Shown here in pieces: positions 33,992-42,896 of a DNA stretch of 64,000 nt (within the stretch, counting starts at the first letter, position 1; the number at the start of each line of letters is the position of its first letter). The stretch is from Flavobacterium sp. SM15 (GTDB lineage Bacteria; Bacteroidota; Bacteroidia; Flavobacteriales; Flavobacteriaceae), in assembly GCF_022012335.1 (NCBI RefSeq), contig NZ_JAKLTO010000004.1:186001-250000 (forward strand). The letters run 5' to 3'. A program made the translations under genes and the position numbers. The notes below the pieces were generated by a model, which was not told the DNA's origin, did not search any database, and saw only the letters and a program-made list of their open reading frames with translations.

Positions 33992-35431
33992 TTATTTCAG
34001 TTCTCTGAAAACTTTACCGATTATATATTTGCTTTTTTTGATGAATTTCTCATACCTGGACAATTTCTCGCATTGAGTGATTTCAAGAGTAAAATTACCA
34101 AGAGAAAGTTGGAGTTTAATTAAAACTAGTTCTTTTGTTAACCAAGCAATAAAATACGAATCTTCACCTAATTTGCCTAGTTCATTTATTGGTGTTCCAT
34201 AAAATGAATTAAGTTTTTGGGCAACTGTCTCAATTTCTTTCACAAAGATTCCTACACGATTCGGTGTATCCATCTTTTGCAGTATTACTGATTTTGGGTT
34301 ATCTATTGGATATGATGCTAAGTTGAAGTAATTCAAAACAAACGATGGAATGTAAAGTGCATTCCTTTCATTAATTTTCAATGTAGGCTCTACTGTTGAA
34401 ACCCAGAAAAGATAGTCAATTAAATGCTGACCATCTTTAATTTCTGCTGAGTTTTCCTCAACGAAGTCTACATATTCCTTTGGTGTTACTACACGAACAT
34501 TTAATTTCAAAAGTTCAAAAGAAAGTGCAGCTTTTTCTTTGGTGTTCTTGTCAGCAACAATAAAAATGTCACAGCTTGTAGCATAAGCAATGTGCTCGTA
34601 GTCAGTTTCGATATTGTCCAAATGATGCCCTTCTTCAATAATGTCTTGATAAAATCCATGAAAGTCTAATTGCCTCACAAGCGCAATTATTTTGTTGAAA
34701 AGGCTCTTTCTATCTTCTCCGATCAAAGTATTTTCAAAAAGTTCCATAAAGTTTGTTTTCTGTAACTTTTGAGCGTTTTCATCCAACGTTTTTAATGGGC
34801 TAAATCTCTTATCCTTAATTCTACCACTAACCTTTATATCTTTTTGAAATCCATCACGCCAGTTTGAATAGTTATTGTCTTCGTAAAGGGTGCTAGATAT
34901 TGTTAACATGTTTTGCATCATATCTTTCATAGAAATAGTTTCTTCTGTACCTAAAAGACTTTTTAAAAGTTCAGAACCCTTTGTATTTGCAATATTCCCT
35001 TTTGTCTCATTATTACCAATCGGTAAAAAATTTGGTAACTGAATCTCAAATAATGAATCAAAAATAGAAGAAAACGGACCTAAGGCATCCTTCATTCTAT
35101 CTACACTAAAACCAAAATCTTCATGCTCATCATACGCTTCTATGTGTTGTTGCATTGATTCTCTTGAGTCTAAAAATTGAAATTCCAATACATCCTTAAT
35201 TGTGTAAACAACAAACAATGATTTAGAATATTTTTGAAGCTTTTCCAAATATCCATCAATTCCATTTATACCAACTTTTTTATAACTCCTATATAAGTCT
35301 TTGAGATGTGCAGGAGAATAAGGAATAATATATTTTGAATCATCTTTCAATATTGTTGTAAGCCTTTTATAGATATCATCATTGTGATCCAATCTACTGA
35401 ACACATTCCAATCTAAATATACTCTAATCAT
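33992..35431 (-). CDS. PIN-like domain protein, possible nuclease
   Basis: The 479-residue protein opens MIRVYLDWNVFSRLD, with an Asp (D7) and Asn in the place used by PIN-domain nucleases. Later comes TDYEHIAYATSCDIFIVADKN, which supplies the acidic residues and final Asp expected at the end of the PIN core. A ~170-residue insertion separates the two halves, and another ~130 residues follow. Such large PIN-like proteins occur in accessory islands. Metal-dependent RNase activity is a guess. The coding region is AT-rich and single. Confidence 0.6.
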   Translation of the reverse strand: MIRVYLDWNVFSRLDHNDDIYKRLTTILKDDSKYIIPYSPAHLKDLYRSYKKVGINGIDGYLEKLQKYSKSLFVVYTIKDVLEFQFLDSRESMQQHIEAYDEHEDFGFSVDRMKDALGPFSSIFDSLFEIQLPNFLPIGNNETKGNIANTKGSELLKSLLGTEETISMKDMMQNMLTISSTLYEDNNYSNWRDGFQKDIKVSGRIKDKRFSPLKTLDENAQKLQKTNFMELFENTLIGEDRKSLFNKIIALVRQLDFHGFYQDIIEEGHHLDNIETDYEHIAYATSCDIFIVADKNTKEKAALSFELLKLNVRVVTPKEYVDFVEENSAEIKDGQHLIDYLFWVSTVEPTLKINERNALYIPSFVLNYFNLASYPIDNPKSVILQKMDTPNRVGIFVKEIETVAQKLNSFYGTPINELGKLGEDSYFIAWLTKELVLIKLQLSLGNFTLEITQCEKLSRYEKFIKKSKYIIGKVFRELK

Positions 35432-35525
35432 AACTACTTTCTTTAAAGTAAATTTAACATCTAACGGATTGATTATTAGTTTTTGTAAGTTTATTTATTC
35501 ACAAATTCAAAAACCCACCAAAAAA

Positions 35526-36275
35526 CTAAACCACCCCAACAACCCCCAACACATTAAACCCATCCTCCTTCAAAGCATACTGCACCCCATTTATCTCCTG
35601 ATAAAACGTAAGCGATAACAAAAAAAGCTGTGTTCCCGTAATGTTTGGTATGTGGGTAGGTAGAAGGGAAAAGCTTGTAGGAGTAAGGTTCAAAGTGAAA
35701 TTAACTACAGCGCTGTAAGCTACTTCATGGGCTTGGGTTTCAAAGTCTACAACGCAAACAGCACTTTGAAAACTCACATGGGTGGCTCCGTTTGGATAGC
35801 TTATTTGCTTGGCAGGACGTAAGGCTGTTATTGTAATTGCACCCGTTGAGGTATTTAAATCATAGGCTGCGTGTAAAACGGTGTTTAGCAAAGCATTTGC
35901 ATTAAAATTAAAACCCATCAGCAATTGCTTTCCTTCCGTAGTCGCGATACCTGTTGCTACATTTCGTTTTCCTCTAACTGATAGCGTATCACAATTCTTA
36001 ATCTGTAATAGTACACTAAGTAATCTGCTGTGTAATTGACTGTCTTTCGCTCTAATAATCAAGGTGCCCAAAGCCTGACGGAGCATTTTGCCACTGCTGC
36101 CGCAACTGCCAAATTCACTGTTGTTTTCCCGTGTTCTTATAAAATTAGGTTCATGGTGGATTCGTTCTTTAGAAATCCCGCCTTTTTTCCTAACATAATA
36201 CGTACCGTCCCTTTTATAAAATATTAAATTATCGAGCGTTCCTTCAATTTTTAAAAAACCGTTTTGTTTAGCCAT
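35526..36275 (-). CDS. Flavobacterial protein of unknown function
   Basis: The 249-residue protein has no signal peptide. It opens MAKQNGFLKIEGTLDNLIFY with a following KKGGISKERI and RTRENNSEFG block, an N-terminus I have seen repeatedly in unnamed Flavobacteriaceae proteins. The middle is helical and the C-terminal half is beta-rich (ISYPNGATHVSFQSAVCVVDFET). It stands alone, with repeats on the upstream side. Function unknown. Confidence 0.65.
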   Translation of the reverse strand: MAKQNGFLKIEGTLDNLIFYKRDGTYYVRKKGGISKERIHHEPNFIRTRENNSEFGSCGSSGKMLRQALGTLIIRAKDSQLHSRLLSVLLQIKNCDTLSVRGKRNVATGIATTEGKQLLMGFNFNANALLNTVLHAAYDLNTSTGAITITALRPAKQISYPNGATHVSFQSAVCVVDFETQAHEVAYSAVVNFTLNLTPTSFSLLPTHIPNITGTQLFLLSLTFYQEINGVQYALKEDGFNVLGVVGVV

Positions 36276-36752
36276 ACAGCAATAAATTTAGGAATTGTAT
36301 TACAATAATATAACAACAATTTAAGTACTGCAAATTTCAGTTCCGAAAGGAACCGTTTATGCCGAAATAGCCCAAAAAAGCCCTTTTTTCAACCCAATAA
36401 CAATACGTTCCACTTTAGTATAACCCCAAATTGATTTTCTGTTCTTATCGTTTTCCTTTGGAGTAAAGCCATAGTAAAGCCGTATCAAAGTCATGCTAAA
36501 GCCGTATCAAAGCCATGGTAAAGCCGTATTAAAGCCATAGTAAAGTTGAATATAAGTAGTACCCCATCCGATTATTCAACAGCAGAAAGCCATATAATAC
36601 AGAATACTGCAAGTGTCTTTTTTTTGTACTCACCGTTAAGGTGATTCTGTTTGAATAAAGAAAATAATAAAAGCCCAACAAGTAAAACTAACCTGTCAGG
36701 CTTCTGTATTTAGATTTGAAAATTAATGTAAGATGCTAGGAATTAAAATGGA
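36276..36752. other. Repeat-bearing intergenic region without a gene
   Basis: This 477-bp gap holds a small GTTCC/GGAAC hairpin near 36341, the ~22-bp tandem repeat described separately, and AT-rich DNA. I see no ORF with a credible start and no RNA gene. Confidence 0.6.
36463..36547 (+). repeat. Tandem ~22-bp repeats (TAAAGCCATRG-TAAAGCCGTAT)
   Basis: About four imperfect copies of an 11+11-bp unit follow one another: TAAAGCCATAG, TAAAGCCGTATC, AAAGTCATGC, TAAAGCCGTATC, AAAGCCATGG, TAAAGCCGTATT, AAAGCCATAG. No spacers separate the copies. They lie between two genes read on the minus strand. Confidence 0.8.
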
Positions 36753-37322
36753 TTAAACTCTCAACAATCCTCTAAACCCTCTAACCGCATAATACGACTC
36801 TGCACCATTATGGTATAAAAAAGTGGTCTGGTAACGATAATCACAAAATAACGCACCTCCTAGTTTTCTAATAGCCGCAGGAGTTTTTACCCAACTCGAT
36901 GATTTCAAATCAAAAGGGCCTAATTGTTGCAATTCCCTGTACTGTTCTTCAGTCAGTATTTCAATTCCCATTGCTGTTGCCATGGCTATTGCACTGTTTG
37001 CGGGTTTGTGCTCTTTTCTTGATTCTAGCGCTTCTTGGTCGTAGCAAATACTTCTGCGCCCTTTTGGGGTTTCTGCGGAACAATCACAAAAAATATACTC
37101 CTTGGTTTTAGCATCGTAACCAATCACATCAGGTTCACCGCCCGAGTTTTCCATTTCATTAAGGGACCATAACTTTTCAGGTTGAGATTCCAGTTTAGAC
37201 TGCACAGCAGCCCATTCAAGGCCTTGGTGTCGGTTACTGTTTTTTTCAAAGCGGGTTTTTAAAGTTTTTAGTAGTGTTTCGCTTTGTTCCGCTTGTAAAG
37301 TTTTTTTGTTGGATTGTGCCAT
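36753..37322 (-). CDS. DUF4256 family protein
   Basis: The 189-residue cytoplasmic protein matches DUF4256 along its length: LKTRFEKNSNRHQGLEW, LWSLNEMENSGGEPDVIGYD, YIFCDCSAETPKGRRSICYD, EEQYRELQQLGPFDLKSSSW and a C-terminal VRGFRGLLRV. The family is widespread and uncharacterised. Its gene follows an 89-bp gap after the copper operon, so it may be read through from it. Confidence 0.88.
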   Translation of the reverse strand: MAQSNKKTLQAEQSETLLKTLKTRFEKNSNRHQGLEWAAVQSKLESQPEKLWSLNEMENSGGEPDVIGYDAKTKEYIFCDCSAETPKGRRSICYDQEALESRKEHKPANSAIAMATAMGIEILTEEQYRELQQLGPFDLKSSSWVKTPAAIRKLGGALFCDYRYQTTFLYHNGAESYYAVRGFRGLLRV

Positions 37323-37411
37323 AGTGTTTTTGATTGATTGAGATTAAAATTACAGAATGTAATCCCAAAGCTACAAAAAAGAATACTGAAAACTTAGGGC
37401 ACAAGAACTTT

Positions 37412-39598
37412 TTAATAAGTAAACGTTAGTCCTGCACCCCAATCCATATCGCTGTCATAATGGGAGGAAAGCGACCAGTATTTGGTCAGGATGTATTTTG
37501 CGCCCACCGTCCATTCTTTGTCGGTATTCCATTTGGCTCTCAATCGCAAGCGCTCCGTTAAAGGGATGTCTTCCCGGGCAATTTCAAAACGGACTTTTCC
37601 TTCATGGTCAATACGTCCGTCTGCAACTATAAACCAAGGTAAAGTGTATTGTAAACCCGCAATGGCAGCAGTACGTTTGTTTTTGGTATTTGTTTGGTTA
37701 AAAAGATTCGTTTCGGCATCCTCACCCGGACGGTAACGGAAATCAGCACCCACATAAGGGTATAAAAACTGGTTTTTACCAGTAAAACGACCAAACTGTA
37801 ATGCACTTTCATACCCATATTCTTTTCTGAAACCGGCATGCCATTCCCCTTGAAACATCCATCTTGTGTTGCTGAATCGAATTTCTCCGTCGCTGCTATT
37901 GCTTTCTAGGCCGATCTCCGCACCTAAGTAAAAACGACGATCATCGGCATATACTTTTTTCAGGGCTTTTTTCGGATCACCCAACTCAGGATTTACCGGA
38001 GAATTTTCATAACTGAAGATTTTCCCCATGCCAGACATCATGTGATACAAAATATGACAATGAAAATACCAATCCCCATAATTTTCCGAAGCATTGAACT
38101 CGATGATATTGGTTTCCATCGGCATAATGTCCATCACATTTTTTAAAGGAGAATAGTCTCCATATTGATTTACAATTCTAAAGAAATGCCCGTGCAGGTG
38201 CATCGGATGGCGCATCATGGAATTGTTTTTCAGGATAATACGGATGTTTTCGCCTTTTTTGATCAGGATTTTATCGGTTTCGGAAATCGTTTTGTTGTCC
38301 ATCGTCCAAACATAACGGTTCATGTTTCCGGTGAGTTCAAAAGTAAGTTCCCGAAACGGTTTATCGGATAAAGTCGTTTTGGTTACGGCTTGAAGCATGT
38401 TGTAATTCAACGTAACTTTTTCACCGTTTAGTTCATCGTTCATCTCATGGTGTTGATGTTCTTTTTCGGTAGTTTTATCAGATTTACTTCCCGTTACCTC
38501 AGGATACATCACCGCATTCATATCCATTTGTTGCAGGCTCATGTTCATGCCCATATCGTTCATTTTTCCGCCAACGGTCATCATGTCGTTCATCATCTTC
38601 ATGCCTTCAAAATAGTTGAGGCGTTCCATGGGCTGCATCGCTTTCTTTTCTCCATTTCCAAGCCACAAAGAGGTCGAGCCGGTTCGGTCTTCAGAAGTCG
38701 CTAAAAACTCATAACTGCCATTTTCAGGAAGTGTGATTTCAATGTCGTACGATTCGGAAACCCCTACAATAAGACGGTCAACTTCAATTGGTTTTACGTC
38801 GATTCCGTCACTGGCCACCACGCTCATTTTTCCACCTGAAAATTGCAGCCAGAAGTAGGTGGAAGCACTTCCGTTAATTACCCGCAAACGGATTTTCTCT
38901 CCGGGTTTTAAGTCTGTAACCGCTTCTGAAGGCTTGCCGTTGATGAGAAACTTTTCGTAATACACATCGCTAACGTCCATCGCCATCATGCGTTTCCATT
39001 CGTTTTTCAGTTTGGTTCCGAATTGCTTTTCTTTTACCGCCTGATAATAATTTTGAGTTGCTCCTTTTTTAATGGCGTACCAATCCGTAGCCTGATGTAA
39101 CGAACGCTCAATTTGATCTGGGTTTTCATCGCTCCAGTCACTTAACAGAACAACTTTCTCCTTGATTTTAGAAGGTTCTTTTTTATGAATGATGAACGCG
39201 CCGTACATTCCAACCTGTTCCTGTAACATCGTGTGGGAATGGTACCAATACGTTCCGTTTTGCACAATTGGAAAACGATACACTGCTTCAGAGTGCGGTT
39301 TGATAGGAGCTGTTGTTAAATAAGGAACACCGTCCATTTCATTTGGAAGAATCAATCCGTGCCAGTGCAGGGAAGTTTCATGATGCATGTGGTTGTGAAC
39401 ATGGATTTCGGCGATATCCCCTTCAGTAAATTCAAGTGTAGGAGCAGGAATCTGACCATTGATAGCTATTCCCGGTTTACTTTTTCCGGTAAAATTGACA
39501 ATAGTGTCTTTGATGTGTAAATCATAACGTTGAACACGCTGTGCATCAGCAGCAAATGAAAAACGTAATAGAATCAGTATCAGGAATAGCTTTTTCAT
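37412..39598 (-). CDS. Multicopper oxidase fused to a barrel-like CopB-type tail
   Basis: The 728-residue protein has a signal peptide (to FAADAQ) and three cupredoxin domains with copper motifs HWHGL, WYHSH, HPMHLHGH and HCHILYHMMSGM (~512-523). A Met-rich stretch (~335-370, MMNDMMTVGGKMNDMGMN) probably binds Cu(I). After ~545 the chain changes to alternating strands (FYLGAEIGLES, FQGEWHAGFRKEYGYE, PYVGADFRYR) and ends GAGLTFTY, like outer-membrane CopB. It probably oxidises Cu(I) in the periplasm while anchored in the outer membrane. It is the last gene of the copper operon. Confidence 0.88.
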   Translation of the reverse strand: MKKLFLILILLRFSFAADAQRVQRYDLHIKDTIVNFTGKSKPGIAINGQIPAPTLEFTEGDIAEIHVHNHMHHETSLHWHGLILPNEMDGVPYLTTAPIKPHSEAVYRFPIVQNGTYWYHSHTMLQEQVGMYGAFIIHKKEPSKIKEKVVLLSDWSDENPDQIERSLHQATDWYAIKKGATQNYYQAVKEKQFGTKLKNEWKRMMAMDVSDVYYEKFLINGKPSEAVTDLKPGEKIRLRVINGSASTYFWLQFSGGKMSVVASDGIDVKPIEVDRLIVGVSESYDIEITLPENGSYEFLATSEDRTGSTSLWLGNGEKKAMQPMERLNYFEGMKMMNDMMTVGGKMNDMGMNMSLQQMDMNAVMYPEVTGSKSDKTTEKEHQHHEMNDELNGEKVTLNYNMLQAVTKTTLSDKPFRELTFELTGNMNRYVWTMDNKTISETDKILIKKGENIRIILKNNSMMRHPMHLHGHFFRIVNQYGDYSPLKNVMDIMPMETNIIEFNASENYGDWYFHCHILYHMMSGMGKIFSYENSPVNPELGDPKKALKKVYADDRRFYLGAEIGLESNSSDGEIRFSNTRWMFQGEWHAGFRKEYGYESALQFGRFTGKNQFLYPYVGADFRYRPGEDAETNLFNQTNTKNKRTAAIAGLQYTLPWFIVADGRIDHEGKVRFEIAREDIPLTERLRLRAKWNTDKEWTVGAKYILTKYWSLSSHYDSDMDWGAGLTFTY

Positions 39599-39606
39599 GG
39601 TCTGGT

Positions 39607-40077
39607 TTAGTTAATGGTTTTCTTTACGCTGCCACAAGTAAGCATAGCTTTTCCGTAATAAGGGTTTTTAACAGTGTTGGCATCGTCTAACCAGTTTGCT
39701 TTTTTCATGGGACAATACACTACATATAAAGTTTCGGAACCAAATACTTTTTGTTCCGCCAATACGATCATGGAATTTGATAGTTTATCGAAACCGGCTC
39801 TAACGTCTTCAATAGATTCGGATTTTCCATAGACTTCTAATCGTGCCGCAATAAATTTCAGCTCTTTTTGAGCAGCATTTCCGGTGGCTTTCGGCAAAAT
39901 CTGTAAGGCTTCTTTTTGCATTTGGGACATGGCGCTTTTAGCATCGTTCAGATTTGAAGCTACCAAGGCATCTTCGATATCCAAATAACTTTTAAGCATA
40001 TGATTCCAGTCATTACTTTGTGCTTGTGTTGTCATGAAACCCAGGCAGCTCATCAGTAGTACAAATAGTTTTTTCAT
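39607..40077 (-). CDS. DUF3347 secreted protein of copper operon
   Basis: The 156-residue protein has a signal peptide (TTQAQ) and one helical DUF3347 domain (YLDIEDALVASNLNDAKSAM, VYCPMKKANWLDDANTVKNP and YYGKAMLTCGSV). The CPM and TCG segments at the end resemble those found in proteins attached to heavy-metal efflux systems. It sits 8 bp upstream of the oxidase gene and 6 bp downstream of the HMA gene, clearly one operon. Metal binding is likely but not shown. Confidence 0.85.
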   Translation of the reverse strand: MKKLFVLLMSCLGFMTTQAQSNDWNHMLKSYLDIEDALVASNLNDAKSAMSQMQKEALQILPKATGNAAQKELKFIAARLEVYGKSESIEDVRAGFDKLSNSMIVLAEQKVFGSETLYVVYCPMKKANWLDDANTVKNPYYGKAMLTCGSVKKTIN

Positions 40078-40083
40078 GATTAT

Positions 40084-40308
40084 TTATTTTTCAGTTAATG
40101 ATTCGATTTTGAAACCGGCGCTTTTTACTTGTTCCACTAACGATTTCTCGTCCAGATTGTCTAGGGCGACGGTTAAAATTTTGTCTTTATGCCCGGTGTT
40201 CACTTCCCATTGGTTTTCGCCCAAAAGCGGATTTAAAACAGGAGTTATTTTCGAAACACAACCGGAGCAGTTAATATTGGTTTTGAATTGTTTGGTTTTC
40301 ATTTTCAA
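40084..40308 (-). CDS. HMA-domain copper chaperone-like protein
   Basis: The 74-residue single-domain protein has the metal-binding NINCSGC motif (C14, C17) and the beta-alpha-beta-beta-alpha-beta layout of Atx1/CopZ proteins. It lies directly after the P-type ATPase and should carry Cu(I) to it. The segment GENQWEVNTGHKDKILTV is usual in the Bacteroidota version. Confidence 0.88.
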   Translation of the reverse strand: MKMKTKQFKTNINCSGCVSKITPVLNPLLGENQWEVNTGHKDKILTVALDNLDEKSLVEQVKSAGFKIESLTEK

Positions 40309-40391
40309 TAGATTAATGATTATTATTTATACAAAGTTCCGAATTGTAATAACCGTTTATGTTATGTTTTTTTAATTGTCCGTTGTAAGAT

Positions 40392-42815
40392 TTACAGTTT
40401 TGAGGTTCGGTATTTTAGCCATAAGCTGTTACTTACCACACTTACGGAACTTAACGCCATTGCTGCACCTGCAATCATTGGGTTTAATAGAAATCCGTTA
40501 ATCGGGTAGAGTAGGCCGGCTGCAATCGGAATTCCAATTAAATTATAGATGAATGCCCAAAACAGGTTTTGTTTAATGGTTTTTACAGTTTGCTTTGATA
40601 GTGAAATGGCTTGCGGTACTTTCAGTAAATCAGAAGAAATAATGGTCATGTGTGCTACATCCATTGCAATATCCGAACCTTTTCCCATGGCGATACTCAC
40701 ATTTGCCTGAGCCAAAGCGGCGCTATCATTGATACCGTCACCAACCATCGCAACAGTTTTTCCTTCCGATTGCAGAACTTTAACATAAGTGAGTTTGTCT
40801 TCCGGTAAAACGCTGGCTTTGTATTCCGTTACGCCAACGGTTTTGGCTACAGCTGCTGCTGTAGATTCGTTGTCACCCGTTAGCATTACGACTTCGATAT
40901 CAAGTGCTTTCAATTGCTTAATGGCTTCGATGGAGGTTTCTTTTATTTTATCGGCTATTGCTAAAACGGCAAGTGTTTTCTGTTGATCTGAAAAGTAAAT
41001 TAAAGTGTGTCCCAATTCCGCTTGACGGGCAATAAACTCGGAAAAGAAAGCGTCGATTTCAATATTGTTCTCTTTTAGTAGACGTTTATTTCCAGCGAAA
41101 TAAGTTTGATTGTCAATTTTAGCTTTCACACCGAAGCCGGTAATGCTTTCAAATTCAGTGACTTCTTTGGTGTGCATGCCAGCATAATGTTTAGTAACTG
41201 CTTCTGCCAATGGATGTTCCGATTTGGATTCCATCGAAAGTAAAATGCTGTGTAAATGATGGTTTTCTTCTTTCCACAATGTTGCTATAACGGAGGGTTT
41301 TCCTTCAGTTAATGTTCCGGTTTTGTCGAAAATAACGGCGTCGATCTTTTTAGCAAGTTCTAAGCTCTCGGCATCTTTAATTAGGATTCCTTTTTCGGCA
41401 CCTTTGCCCACACCAACCATAATTGCTGTTGGAGTAGCTAAACCCAGCGCACAAGGACAAGCAATTACCAATACGGTTACCATCGCCAAAAGCCCTTGGG
41501 TAAAGCCGTTTTCACCTCCTAAAACAATCCATGCGATTAAGGCTAAAATGGATATTCCGATTACGATAGGCACAAAGATTCCGGCAATTTTATCGACTAA
41601 TTTTTGTACCGGCGCCTTACTGCCTTGTGCATTTTGAACCATCGTAATAATTTGCGACAACAAAGTATCGCTACCTATTTTTTCGGCTTTGTACTGAAAA
41701 CTTCCTTTTTGGTTTATTGTTCCGGCAAATACTTTATCGTTTTGGTTTTTAGCTACGGGAATCGGTTCACCGGAAATCATGCTTTCATCTACAAAAGAAG
41801 TTCCGCTAAAAACGCTTCCGTCTACCGCAATTTTCTCACCGGGTTTTGCCAAAAGAAGATCGCCAATTAAAACCTCGCTTATTTTTATTTCTTCCTGTTG
41901 ATTGTTTTGGGTTAAACGGGTTACGGTTTTCGGTTGTAATCCGATTAGTTTTTTAATGGCGGATGCAGTATTGCCTTTTGCACGTTCTTCCAAAACTTTT
42001 CCCAGCAAAATGAAAGTGATGACGACGGTCGCTGCTTCAAAATATACGTGGGCATGCAGTCCTCGGTTGTGCCAGAATTCCGGATTTAGGGTGTTAAAAG
42101 CACTGAAAAGATAAGCAATTCCTGTACTTAAAGCGACCAACGTATCCATATTGGCAGTTCGGTGTTTGGTTTGTTTCCAAGCGTTGATGAAAAAGCTTCT
42201 TCCGTACCAAAACAGCACCGGAGTGGATAACGCCCACATGATCCAATTCGCGTAAGGCATATTCATAAAAAACATTCCAATGAGGAAAACCGGAAAGGTA
42301 AATAGGGCAGAAGCAATAGTTTTTCTTTTTAAAGTTGCGAATTGTTGCGCCTGATGTTCTGCTAATTCATCTTCTTGATTTTCAGAAGTTTCAATAATGA
42401 TATCGTAACCAATACTTTGAATGGCTTTTTTGAAATTCTCGAGTTTGGCAATACCGGGAATGTATTCTACAATTGCTGTGGCATTAGCATAATTTACTGC
42501 TGCGGAAACGACGCCTTCTTCAAAAGAAAGGATACTTTCCACACTCACGGCGCAGGAAGCACAAGTCATTCCGGTTATGGGAAACGTCTTTTTAATTGTT
42601 GTTACATCGTATCCTAAATCACGGATATTTTGGGTAAGTTCGGTCAGTTTGAATTGCTTTGCATCAACTTCAATTTTTGCCTGATTGTTGTTTAGTTCCA
42701 CTTTATGGGTAAGAATGCCTTTGGTTTTGTCCAGCGCATCATCAACAATTAAAGCACAATGTTCACTGTGAACACCTTCTAGGGGAATACTGATTATTTT
42801 TTGGTTGGTTTCCAT
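40392..42815 (-). CDS. copA: CopA, Cu(I)-exporting P1B-type ATPase
   Basis: I start it at the ATG at 42815 (METNQKIISI), 807 residues. It has two N-terminal HMA domains, eight predicted membrane helices, the channel motif CPC (IACPCALGLATP), the phosphorylation site DKTGT, and GDGIND. The second HMA domain has a proper GMTCASC; the first has GVHSEHCALIV, with only one Cys. It exports Cu(I) from the cytoplasm. The regulator upstream and the HMA, DUF3347 and oxidase genes downstream complete the system. Confidence 0.95.
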   Translation of the reverse strand: METNQKIISIPLEGVHSEHCALIVDDALDKTKGILTHKVELNNNQAKIEVDAKQFKLTELTQNIRDLGYDVTTIKKTFPITGMTCASCAVSVESILSFEEGVVSAAVNYANATAIVEYIPGIAKLENFKKAIQSIGYDIIIETSENQEDELAEHQAQQFATLKRKTIASALFTFPVFLIGMFFMNMPYANWIMWALSTPVLFWYGRSFFINAWKQTKHRTANMDTLVALSTGIAYLFSAFNTLNPEFWHNRGLHAHVYFEAATVVITFILLGKVLEERAKGNTASAIKKLIGLQPKTVTRLTQNNQQEEIKISEVLIGDLLLAKPGEKIAVDGSVFSGTSFVDESMISGEPIPVAKNQNDKVFAGTINQKGSFQYKAEKIGSDTLLSQIITMVQNAQGSKAPVQKLVDKIAGIFVPIVIGISILALIAWIVLGGENGFTQGLLAMVTVLVIACPCALGLATPTAIMVGVGKGAEKGILIKDAESLELAKKIDAVIFDKTGTLTEGKPSVIATLWKEENHHLHSILLSMESKSEHPLAEAVTKHYAGMHTKEVTEFESITGFGVKAKIDNQTYFAGNKRLLKENNIEIDAFFSEFIARQAELGHTLIYFSDQQKTLAVLAIADKIKETSIEAIKQLKALDIEVVMLTGDNESTAAAVAKTVGVTEYKASVLPEDKLTYVKVLQSEGKTVAMVGDGINDSAALAQANVSIAMGKGSDIAMDVAHMTIISSDLLKVPQAISLSKQTVKTIKQNLFWAFIYNLIGIPIAAGLLYPINGFLLNPMIAGAAMALSSVSVVSNSLWLKYRTSKL

Positions 42816-42836
42816 GGCTGTTGTTATTTGATGATA

Positions 42837-42844
42837 CAAAGTTC
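42837..42844 (-). promoter_or_regulatory. Possible -7 box for copA
   Basis: Read on the minus strand this is GAACTTTG, close to TAnnTTTG, 21 nt upstream of the copA ATG, with a TTG further upstream. It would let copA be induced separately from the regulator gene. Confidence 0.35.
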
Positions 42845-42896
42845 GCACAGATAGCAACAGTAAGTATTACACTATTCTTTTGATGCGTTGTAACAT

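Noticed and set aside
36463..36547. CRISPR array
   Set aside because: Repeat units of 11-22 bp abut each other, with no unique spacers and no cas genes in the window.
37482..38704. Several plus-strand ORFs opposite the multicopper oxidase
   Set aside because: They are mirror frames of a strongly supported coding sequence and are rich in His/Phe in the way reversed coding frames are.
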